From the NCBI GenBank assembly GCA_026770615.1, contig MU631812.1, positions 1 to 22,987 of the forward strand: DNA of 22,987 nt, given 5' to 3'. Of the stretch, positions 8,865 to 17,118 are shown in pieces (position 1 is the stretch's first letter; each line of letters begins with the position of its first letter). This DNA comes from Pavlovales sp. CCMP2436. Its lineage: Eukaryota > Haptophyta > Pavlovophyceae > Pavlovales. A program made the position numbers and the translations under genes. The notes beneath the pieces are model-generated. The model worked only from the letters and a program-made list of their open reading frames with translations. It ran no database searches and had not been told where the DNA came from.

Positions 8865-9024
8865 TACAGGGTGTCGCGGGCAATAAGAAGCCGTGGCGTT
8901 AAGAAGCTGAGCCTTGTTTTTTTTCGTTGTTTGCATGTATTTAAGTATTGTTTGCATGTAATTTGCTAAGAAGCTCAGCCTCAAGCTCAAAATTCGCCCT
9001 TCTTATTGCCCGTGATCCCCTGTA
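8865..9024. mobile_element. MITE with TA target site, copy 1 (156 bp)
   Basis: The 156-bp body runs from 8867 (CAGGGTGTCGCGGGCAATAA) to 9022 (...TTATTGCCCGTGATCCCCTG), flanked by TA on both sides, as for Tc1/mariner-type insertions. The terminal inverted repeats extend inward through 'gaagc' and 'gctgagcc'. A second copy lies at 21325-21494. There is no coding sequence. Confidence 0.75.
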
Positions 9025-9147
9025 CATCACTAATACTGCAGCGTAGAACCGGGGACGGGAAAGTAGTTACATTAGGCATATTTCACTGCCTTATTTTTAG
9101 GCCCAGGCCTCATCAGAGGCTGTTTAAATTTACTTCCTCCATCACGA

Positions 9148-9236
9148 AATACCGGGGTGTGTACGCAAGACCTGATCGGGGTGTCTACACTTCCGGGGTG
9201 TGCACACAAGACCCACGCGGGGTGTTTACACTTGTG
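9148..9236. repeat. Short tandem repeat of GGGGTGT-acaca units
   Basis: About four degenerate units of roughly 21-29 nt built on 'ggggtgtgtacgcaagacc' and 'ggggtgtctacactt'. Non-coding. Confidence 0.6.
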
Positions 9237-9725
9237 GCTCTGGCTTCGGTCATCCCCCCCCAACCCGCAAGTGGGGGAAGACCATCCGTAGCATTGCGAG
9301 CCTCCATGCTCGAAGCCACAGCTCGCTCCAGGCTCGCTGGATTCGTCTCGGCGAGCTCTATTATCCACATTTTTAATAAATTCGTGAATTCGTGTGCGTG
9401 GGGTAATTTATCAGTAACTAACAAGGTGATATTTTTTGAAAAGGTGATCCGCCATGCTGAAATCGTTCACCAGCCCCCCTATTTTTTTTTTAATGTGAGT
9501 TTTCCGTATGTAGCTTAAAATAATTCTTTTTAAATGAATGGTTTGTATGTAATTTAAAGAGGTAAGTTATTTATTGGTGGCGTCGCTTTTGAAAAGTTAG
9601 ATACGAATCTACTGCAGATGTATATATTTAAAAATTAATTGGCCAGGTTTCGTGACTGGCTTAGGGAAATCGCTATGAATGGTCGTGTGCTGGGAGGGGA
9701 TGATCTGAGCCATAGTCTGCAACTG
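9225..9725 (+). repeat. Dispersed ~490-bp repeat, copy 2
   Basis: Collinear with 4880-5375 (see the landmarks listed there). Here it is not flanked by the AACCTTGAAGAT inverted ends, so either the ends were lost or this copy was carried in by the larger inverted-repeat structure around it. Confidence 0.72.
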
Positions 9726-9855
9726 GATCGCTAGTATTTTTAAAAGCGTTGCAGTTTGTACGCCCTGCGGCTTGCACGCTGGCTGGTAGTAATAACAACA
9801 TCACGTAGCTTGCGTGCCTGCACTAAGCCGTTATTTGCAAGTATAGGTATATATA

Positions 9856-9952
9856 CATATAGCGGCTCAGCATGGTTCAACAGGTGTTGTTCACTCACTG
9901 ACTTGGTCGACGTCAGACGTTAGTCCTGGCAGCAGGGATGGTGGTGGTATAG
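9856..9952 (-). repeat. 97-bp arm of a large inverted repeat (right)
   Basis: Near-perfect reverse complement of 8521-8617. It begins CATATAGCGGCTCAGCATGG and ends GGTGGTGGTATAG. Confidence 0.85.
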
Positions 9953-10611
9953 GCATATATACTCGAGAACCGTGCTTGGCTGGCTGCTGGTGCTCGATTG
10001 TGTCGCCTTGGGCGTTGCATGGGAGTGGTGTTTGCTTTTCGTTCGCTCCGCTGCTAAGGGTACGCTAGAGCGTGTATATATATATAATTTATTCAGCTCG
10101 AGTCCTCTCATCGTCGTCGGTTCATAACGACGTCATCTTTGCAATTGAATCCGCCGATCCAGCAGGTCTTCAGCTTCGCCTGTGCTGCTTGACCAACACT
10201 GAAAAAAGAAATATGGCTAAGTTGCCGGACGCGCCGATGTCCTTGCCACATTGTCGTCGCTGCCGCCGCCTTCCATGTGCCGCTGTCCTCCTCGTTCCAA
10301 CCGCCCATGTCCTATGGCCTATGGACCCTAAGCTCGTGTTTGTTGTGATGGTGTTTAGTAGCGAGTAAGACTGATGGGAAATCAGGAAAAAATAATATAG
10401 ACTAAATGGCATACCCACAATCTTTCGATCTTTATTCGAGTGTGTCAATAGAGTTATTATAAACGGACCGCACCCCGGCTTCCGCGCGCGATCAAGCGGG
10501 GCGGGAGAAGGAGAGAGATTGCCGCCTTCGCTACAAAAAAGCTAGATGCACTAGCTACTGCTGGCTAGGCAAGCTGCGCACACGCGCACGTCAAATAAAT
10601 ATCACAGTATA
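9953..10611. other. Intergenic, no gene seen
   Basis: Contains short AT dinucleotide runs (about 10074-10086) and small open frames on both strands with no recognisable protein character. I see no RNA gene here. Confidence 0.4.
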
Positions 10612-10695
10612 GTTACGGAGCGCTAAGACCAGCTTGATGATTTATCACACCACCAGCCAGAACCCTCCTTCATTAATATATTAATTAGGGGGGGT

Positions 10696-10921
10696 ATTAG
10701 CGTAGCTCAGCAGTGTTCAAGAGGCGACATGTCTGAGACTATATACCACTTCGGCGTAGCGCGTGCCTGCGTTGGAGCGCTAAGATCAGCTTGACTTGAA
10801 CTTGAAACACCACCAGCCAGAACCCCCCTTCATTAATATACCATATAGCTACATTTGCTTTAGTTTCGTCGACGAAGTCCGTAAGTGAGCACTACCTGTT
10901 GAACCATGCTGAGCTGCTAAT
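10696..10921. mobile_element. 226-bp inverted-repeat element of the GCTCAGCA family
   Basis: The left end ATTAGCGTAGCTCAGCAG and right end CATGCTGAGCTGCTAAT are inverted, and similarity continues inward through 'gttcaa.agg' / 'cctgttgaac'. One copy of the AGCGCTAAGA repeat lies inside (10747-10842). There is no coding capacity. Confidence 0.55.
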
Positions 10922-10954
10922 AATAATTTTGCATTAGTTTTCTAACACTGCTCA

Positions 10955-11008
10955 CAGCCCGTGATGATAGAACTATCTACCTGTTGAATCCTGCTGAGCC
11001 GCTAATTT
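10955..11008 (+). repeat. Solo end of the GCTCAGCA family
   Basis: Reads 'ctacctgttgaatcctgctg' then 'agccgctaattta', matching the right ends at 8575-8614, 10890-10921 and 22815-22856. Confidence 0.6.
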
Positions 11009-11246
11009 ATATTTTGTTATGTTATGTTATGATACTACTACGCATAATATATTTATTTTGTTAATCTATATAACTATTTGAGAAATATGTTTGCGTACGT
11101 ATAGTTAAATATTTGACATCGAGGGAAGAGCAACTCAGGTTGTGAAACAGAGCGACGATGAGTGAGTCATGGATCACAAGCTAACTTAAACTAGTCACAG
11201 CGTACATTCATAATTGGCTCGCGTCATCGTCGAATAGTTAGAATAT
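11009..11246. other. AT-rich intergenic sequence downstream of the oxygenase gene
   Basis: No gene or RNA seen; short 'ttatgttatgtt' repeats near 11026. Confidence 0.4.
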
Positions 11247-11427
11247 GGCGTAGGAGCCTGCGTCGGAGCGCTAAGACCACTTTGACTTCAACTTGAAACA
11301 CCGCCAGCCTGAACTCCCTTCATTAATGTAGTTGATAGTATATCATATGATGTCGCAGCGCTCAGACCAGCACAACATTCAGAACAGTCAGACGCCAGCC
11401 CGAACCCCCCTTCATTAATAGAATGTC

Positions 11428-12750
11428 TTATTCGTCGGCGAGCGGTGCATCTGCCCAGGGCACGTAGAGAGAGTGCAACCCGTACGGCACGCTCTCGCCC
11501 TCGGGCAGCGCCACCACGGCCGAGGCCACGCAGCTGCGGGCGTCGACGATGTGCAGCGCCGAGCGGGTGCGCACGCCGTCCTCGACCGTGGAGACGAGTT
11601 GCAGCACGTACCTTCATAGTTTTGGGATCATTATCATCATCATTAGTAGCATTAATTTCAACATCATCATTAGTTTCAACATCATCATTAGGTTACTCAT
11701 TATCATCATTATCATCATCACCATAATCATCATCATCATTGCCATCATCATTATTATTACTATCAAATTAGATTATGTTGCGTCATGTTATACACAAATT
11801 CTTATAAGTATTAATTACAAGAGCACCCCTCGTCCGCTTATAATCGTATAATCTAAATTGTACGCGCTATTTGTATGAAAGTGCATGAATAATTAAAGTG
11901 CATGAATATAAATTGTACCCCTCGTTATTTTTATATATAAATTATGTACAAATTTAATCGCACCCCTCGTCCTCGTCGAGCTGGTCCGCCGCCCTGCCGC
12001 CGCGCCCCGAGCTGGGCACGAAGGTGGGCTCGGAGACAGCCATCTCGCCGGAGGGCAACGTGTAGCGCCCGACCATCTATTGTGATTATTGTGATTATTG
12101 CGACTGTGACTGTGACTGTGACTGACTGTGACTGTGACTGTGATTGTGTTCGTAGTATGATTTTGTTGTTGCGATTAGTATGATCGTTGTGACTATAGTT
12201 GTGATTCATATGACGATTCTCATTTCATTTCGAGCATAACAATAATGGGAATAGTATAATCATGGGCATTATCTTCCCAGAATAATAACATTTTCATTTC
12301 TATTCACCTCGCCGGCAGCCACGTCCCGCGCCGCATCGTCGAGTAGCTGCAACTTGACGAAGCCGTCGAACTGCACCGCGTCGCGCGGCGTTTTGAACTC
12401 GGCGAGCGGCCCGGAGATCCCCACGGACGGGGAGCGCGTAGGCGTATGCGGCGGGGGTGGTCGAGCCGATGCAGCGCGGGTTGAGCGTGGGGAACTCGAC
12501 TGCCACTTGCGCGTTAAGGCAGCGCTCAGACACGCACCGTCCGGACTTGCCGCTAGGTGCCAGCTCGAGTGTCCACTCGTGCAGGAAGGAGGGGCAGTAG
12601 TTGCTGATGAAGGAGCCGCCGTCTGCGGGCACAGCTCTCAGCGCGATCAGCCTGATCGTGCCGTCGTCCAGCTCGGTGGCGCTCACCGAGTGCAGCACCA
12701 CGCACGCCTCCACCTCGACCCACGCGCCCGAATCGCCCTCCGCACCCTAA

Positions 12751-12788
<38 letters not shown>

Positions 12789-14353
12789 TATTAGTATTAG
12801 TATTAGTATTTATTTTTATATTTATTTTATACTAGTCATCATCTTCTTCGATAATTAGGATTCGTATTGTTATTGCTACTTATATTCTTCTTCTGATTCT
12901 TCTTCTGATTCTTCTTCTGATTCTTCTGATTCTGATTTTTACGGTAGTCTTCTTATATGGTTATCATTCTATTTCGTCACCTTGCCGCGCGGGAGCACAC
13001 CGATGCGCGCGCGTGTGGAGCTCTCGAACTGCACGGGGAAGTTGTCGGCCAGCAGCCGGATCGGGCGCACGGTGAGCGGGAAATCGAGCACTAGAACCTG
13101 CGCTCAAAGCGGAGGAAGGGGGGGAGGTGGGGGGGGGGGGGGGGGTGCAGGGCATGGCGAGGTGCCGTGAGCTGCGAGCTCAGGTGGTGGGGCCGCTCGC
13201 ATGCAAAGGGCGTGGTACGATACTAGGGCCAGTAAGGGTGTTGCGTAGTTAGGAGAACAAGGACGCACGTATTTTTGCGTGATCTCGCTATCATGAATCA
13301 TGACAGGCGCGTCCAGCGCGCCGAGCGGCCTGCTCTCACGCAGCTTCCAGCTACCCGCCTTGAAGATGTCAAGTCTGCCGAAAGGCTTCCCCGAGCTCCC
13401 GTAGCTCACGCTCACGCGCTCGCCTGTTCGTACACACGTGCGCCCATGCGCGGCGAGTGCGCCCCCGATCATCGCCTCGTCTGGGATCGCACCGTCCAGC
13501 GAGGTCGCCGCGCCGACCGTGCGCAAGTCGCCCGAGCGGGTGAGCGCGAGCTCGGATGGGAGGCCCTGGAGCAGGGCGGGGCGATAGTCAATGCGACGAA
13601 CAAGCGCGACCTTGCGTCTCAACTATTGGGATAGCTATTGGCAGCAGGGTAATTGTTGGCGGCAGGGCAGCGGTTGGGCTATCCAACAACACAGTGGTAG
13701 GTGTTGAGCTGGACAGGTGTTGGGCTCACCTGCTCCATCAGCGCGAGCAACTTGCCGCCGTGCAGGGCCAATGCGGTATTGGCCGTGTCCTTGGTGGCGC
13801 GGCCGAACGCGAGCATGTTCCGCGCCATCGAAGCGAGCAACCCCCATCCGCGAGGTGCATAGCAGAGCGTGCCGTCAAAGAATCGCAGCTCAGACGAGCC
13901 TTCGGCATTAACCCGGCGTCGTGCGTCGACGACTTGACGCTCGGCTCGACGCCCTGCCGTATCGACCCATCGCCGTGCGTAGGTGGGAGCGCACGCGTCC
14001 CCGTGGAGCGCAATCACGTGGATCATCCCGTCACCGTCAAGGAAAGCACCCTGGCCTCGCCGCGCCGCGTGCTCAGCCGGGTCCGGATTGGGGCCAACGC
14101 GCAGCAGGGCACCGGGCGGGAGGTCTGTCGGCACGGCGCCCGAGATGACGGCGCACGCGGTTGGCGCGAGCTCATTGGTCGCGGGAACGTAAAGAGCGCT
14201 CGCTGCTCGCAGGTTGCCGCGGCCGAGGAGCGCCGACTCGACCGCAGCTGCGCCTGCGACGGCGCGGCGGCCGAGCCGCGTGGCCACTGGGATGGCGACG
14301 CCCCCAGCGCGGAGCGCGAGGATGAGCGCGAGCAATAACTGACGGAGCCACAT
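11428..14353 (-). CDS. Carotenoid cleavage oxygenase (CCD/RPE65 family), six exons
   Basis: Six exons on the minus strand join with GT-AG introns in consistent phase: 14353-13730, 13565-13269, 13097-12981, 12746-12308, 12076-11964 and 11611-11428, giving 590 codons. The family oxidatively cleaves a carotenoid or apocarotenoid double bond with a non-haem Fe(II) held by four histidines. All four are present: about H248 (AAHGR), H299 (MIHDSEIT), H365 (VVLHSVSATE) and H576 (YGLHSLYV). Other family landmarks are LLRVGPNPDP, DGDGMIHV, FPTLNPR, EPTFVP and LDEDEGY. The N-terminus (MWLRQLLLALILALRAGG) looks like an ER/plastid-directing signal. Exon 4 is 439 nt, one base too long: the frame shifts near 12425 between AYALP and SGPLAEF, by a sequencing error or a real defect. 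HDF is HDS here, a family deviation. Substrate cannot be told. Only 109 bp separate it from the divergent plus-strand frame. Confidence 0.88.
11612..11963 (-). repeat. Intron 5 of the oxygenase gene, ATC/ATT microsatellite
   Basis: 352-nt GT-AG intron. On the plus strand, 11628-11760 is an imperfect (atc)n/(att)n array, and the rest is AT-rich. Phase 2 split of a Gly codon in the EDEGY motif supports both boundaries. Confidence 0.75.
12077..12307 (-). repeat. Intron 4 of the oxygenase gene, GTGACT microsatellite
   Basis: 231-nt GT-AG intron. Contains a (gtgact)n-type array at about 12082-12145 on the plus strand. Confidence 0.75.
12747..12980 (-). repeat. Intron 3 of the oxygenase gene, TG and TTCTTCTGA microsatellites
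   Basis: 234-nt GT-AG intron with (tg)n at about 12754-12784 and a 12-nt-period 'ttcttctgattc' array at about 12888-12937 (plus strand). The CA run on the coding strand sits right before the acceptor 'aactttag'. Confidence 0.75.
13098..13268 (-). other. Intron 2 of the oxygenase gene with a C17 run
   Basis: 171-nt GT-AG intron. On the coding strand, 17 C (13145-13129) lie about 30 nt upstream of the acceptor AG at 13099-13098. Confidence 0.75.
13566..13729 (-). other. Intron 1 of the oxygenase gene
   Basis: 164-nt GT-AG intron joining LLALMEQ to GLPSELAL, a contiguous block in the family, which fixes both splice sites. It contains several 'gttgg' repeats but no long microsatellite. Confidence 0.75.
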
Positions 14354-14462
14354 CGCAAGTCTGAGGTCACTCCAGCCCGGAGGACTTCAAGAAAATACAT
14401 CGCGCGCCAAAGGCGCTGTTCCTGCTGTTCGCGCCCTTCGGGTCGGCGCCACCGAGACGCCC
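14354..14462. promoter_or_regulatory. 109-bp divergent intergenic gap
   Basis: Separates the start of the oxygenase gene (minus) from the first open frame of the exonuclease-like/piggyBac locus (plus). No TATA-like box or other motif stands out. A shared promoter is inferred from position alone. The plus-strand frame has no ATG near its beginning, so its real 5' end may be elsewhere. Confidence 0.25.
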
Positions 14463-15560
14463 GTGGCGGAGAAGGCGCCGACCGCGTCCAAGCGGGCGCG
14501 CGCGCCGATTGTCGCGGTGGATCTCGGACCTTCGCCGTGGGCTGGGGGCGATGACCCGGGCGATGACCCAGTCAACGTCGTGGGCGACGACGACGGCTCG
14601 AGCGACGGTGTTTCGTCAGACGACAACGAGGAGGAGCTCGATGCGCTCAGCAACGACCCGGAGGAGGAGGAGTCTGAAGGCGATCACACCTCCGAGCTCC
14701 ACGTGCGCGTGCACACCCCGGGCAACACTGATGCCCCCAGCCCGGGCGATGCGCCGCCTAAGCGCCGCCCGTTCCACGACAAGATGGCGGCGCTGACGCG
14801 CGTCATCCTGTTCGATAACGATGGCGCGAAGGTCGGGCCGATGTACGAGCAGGAGGGCGACGCCGAAGACGAGGAGATGGGCTCGTCCATTCCGATCGCT
14901 GCCGAGGGGCTGCCTACGCACTTCGTGTCGATCGACGTGGCGACGACGGGCAAGAACATCGTCGACGACAAGATCATCCGGCTCGCTGTGAACGTGCGCA
15001 ACGAGGACGGCGAGACGTTGTACGACTACGCAAGTTACTTCAGCAACGGCAACATCTTGATCCGCTCCTCGGGGCTCGGCGCGCCGTTCGGCCTCACTGC
15101 GAGCGACCTGGGGTCTGCCGGACTTCGACGAGCGTGTTGAGTGGGTCTTGGGCGCGATCTCGGACCTCCTCGACGATGAAGGGTGCGAGAATGCTGCCAT
15201 CGTGGCATGGGACCCATTAGCTTTAAAATTCCTCTGCGCGGCGGCCGAGCGGGCAGGTGCCACATGGCCGGACGAGATCACGCACTAGATCCTAATCGGC
15301 AAGAAGCTCGTCGCGCTCGTATCCGACGTCAAAAAATACGCGACACAGTGCACCGAGGGCGAGTGGCCACACAAGGGCGGGAAGCCGGTGGTGGCGTCGC
15401 TCACGCACGTCATTCAGTGGCTCGGTGCGACTCGCGACTGCTTCGAGGAGACCCGCTCTGCCGCCGGCCCGAACCCGTCCTTTCTCGAGCTCATTGGCGT
15501 GCCCGAGTCCGACCCGCTCAGCGTGGCGCGCGCTGCGAACGCAATCGTGCTCGACTCTGA
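14463..15560 (+). pseudogene. Acidic N-terminus plus DnaQ/DEDDh-exonuclease-like domain, decayed
   Basis: Frame 0 opens at about 14463 with no early ATG and encodes an acidic Asp/Glu-rich stretch to about 14700. From about 14919 it reads like an RNase H-fold 3'-5' exonuclease: HFVSIDVATTG (exo I, where D-x-E is changed to D-x-A, the Glu lost), then DDKIIRLAVNV, and GLTASDL, equivalent to the 'GIT..DL' motif. A one-base shift near 15112 moves the frame (LPDFDERVEWVLGAISDLL), an exo-II-like segment follows (IVAWDPLALKFL), and TAG at 15286-15288 interrupts it. It continues as KKLVALVSDVKKYA and SLTHVIQWLGATRDC. The HxAxxD-type exo III motif is not clear. It lies in line with the piggyBac remnant downstream, so both may be one protein. 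The exonuclease reading is from motif order and is moderately certain. Confidence 0.5.
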
Positions 15561-16012
15561 CTTTTGGGGTTCGAGGTGCTCCCGGCGGCAGAACTGCATG
15601 GTCGACGAACTCGACTCTGCCGCACTTCCCGGAAGTGCGGCCCGCGAGCGTGTCGTCGGCGGGTGCGCGGACGGGACTGGACACCAGGTGCACCCTCCGT
15701 GGGCCGACGTCGAGCTCGTGGTCCACCCGCCGGCCGTAGCCGCTGGAGGAACCGCGTCCTCGCAGGCGCCGCCGCAGGCTGCTCGCGCTGCGACTCGCGC
15801 GCAGCACCAGCACGCGATCAAAGAAAATGCGCCCTCGTTCAACCCGTCAGCCCCCCCCGGTGCGTCCCAGGCGCTGCTGACGCACTTCTGGGCGCGTGAT
15901 CTGCGCGTCGGCCACGCGCCGGCGGCCGAGATCGCAGCGGCTGCACTCCGGGGCGCTGCCGCTTTGCTGGCCTGGCGTCTGCGCGGACTCCCTCGTCGGC
16001 GGAGAGCTGCTG

Positions 16013-16084
16013 CTCGCCATCTTTCTATTCTACCTGCTCGCCATCTTTCTATTCTACCTGTCCGCCATCTTTCTATTCTACCTG
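16013..16084 (+). repeat. 24-bp unit in three tandem copies
   Basis: Units at 16013-16036, 16037-16060 and 16061-16084 (CTCGCCATCTTTCTATTCTA + CCTG) differ by one base. In frame 2 they encode LAIFLFYL three times, within the piggyBac N-terminal region, so a single-copy motif has been triplicated without a frame change. Confidence 0.9.
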
Positions 16085-16158
16085 CCGCTCGCGGAGACCC
16101 GATTTTGACACGCATCGCCGAGGCGACTTACGCCCACGCCAGGGAGCAGGTGATCCCG

Positions 16159-16631
16159 GTAAGCTGCTAATTAGTAAGCTGCTACCGGTAAGCTTACTAA
16201 TTAGTTTACCGTTAATTAGTAAACTAGCAGGTGATCCCGGTAAGCTGCTTGTTCTTACTAACTAGCTGATAATAACCACGTCAAAAGGAACATAAAGATA
16301 TATCTAGATATATCTAGATATATAGATATCGAGATATATAGATATACAGATATAGATATTTGTATGGCCAATGTGGTGGATTCCGAACGGATATATATAA
16401 ATATAAATATAAACATGTATATATATTTATATATGATTTGATATTTATATATACATATCTAAATATGTATTAGACGTTTCTCTCTTTCTCTATACATCTA
16501 TTTCTCTTTTTTGTACATATATTTATATTGGTGTAAATAAATAGTTATACGTGTAGTTATAACTATAATTATATAATATATGTACATGCATATCTAAATA
16601 CCAACATCAATATGAATGAATATACATGAAT

Positions 16632-16673
<42 letters not shown>

Positions 16674-16709
16674 ATGTGTATGTATACCAATATTAATATA
16701 TACATATGT

Positions 16710-16757
<48 letters not shown>

Positions 16758-16895
16758 ATACATATATATATATATATGTGTGTGTGTGTGTTATTTATCT
16801 ATAAATATAAATATGTATCAATCTATATTATAATATATCAACGCATATACGAATATCAAAAATAAAAACAAAGAACCAAATATATATATAAATGT

Positions 16896-16959
<64 letters not shown>

Positions 16960-16981
16960 TATAGATAAATAAATAAATAAT

Positions 16982-17012
<31 letters not shown>

Positions 17013-17118
17013 AACTAGGCTAACGAGACCCCTCGCATGGTGATACTCTTAATAAAGGTAAAGCCGCGCTCATCCCCCCCCCCCCCCCACACACACACTA
17101 ACCCCCTTGTGCTCCCAG
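16159..17118 (+). repeat. AT-rich (TA)n microsatellite block between piggyBac segments
   Basis: It starts at a GGTAAGC donor-like site and ends at CTCCCAG, so it could be spliced as a 960-nt intron. It holds a palindromic 'taagctgctaattagtaagc' start, 'agatatatct' repeats (16293-16350), long (ta)n and (tg)n arrays (16635-17010), then C15 and (ac)n right before the acceptor. Frames across it are low-complexity artefacts. The family's first catalytic Asp segment should lie here and does not. Confidence 0.7.

Larger units (their letters stand above)
10612..11420. repeat. Cluster of 'AGCGCTAAGA / CATTAATATA' repeat copies
   Basis: Copies at about 10617-10690, 10747-10842, 11247-11330 and 11352-11420 share 'gcgtaggagcctgcgtcgga', 'gcgctaagaccagcttgact', 'gaaacaccaccagccagaac' and 'ccccttcattaatata'. 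A fifth copy lies at 19402-19501. The last copy here (11352-11420) joins this 3' end to the 5' part of the 93-bp repeat at 7.97 kb, so the two families are related or recombined. Confidence 0.75.

Noticed and set aside
8697..8990. 97-codon minus-strand frame starting beyond the MITE
   Set aside because: It consists of the MITE and the dispersed repeat read through; 'GDGIRV' is the sort of peptide that arises from tRNA-like repeats.
13556..14338. 260-codon open frame on the plus strand
   Set aside because: Exactly antisense to exon 1 of the carotenoid oxygenase, which has family motifs and correct splice phases; the open frame is a GC-composition shadow.
16569..16865. Ile/Tyr-rich open frames on both strands
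   Set aside because: Translations of (TA)n and (TG)n microsatellites.
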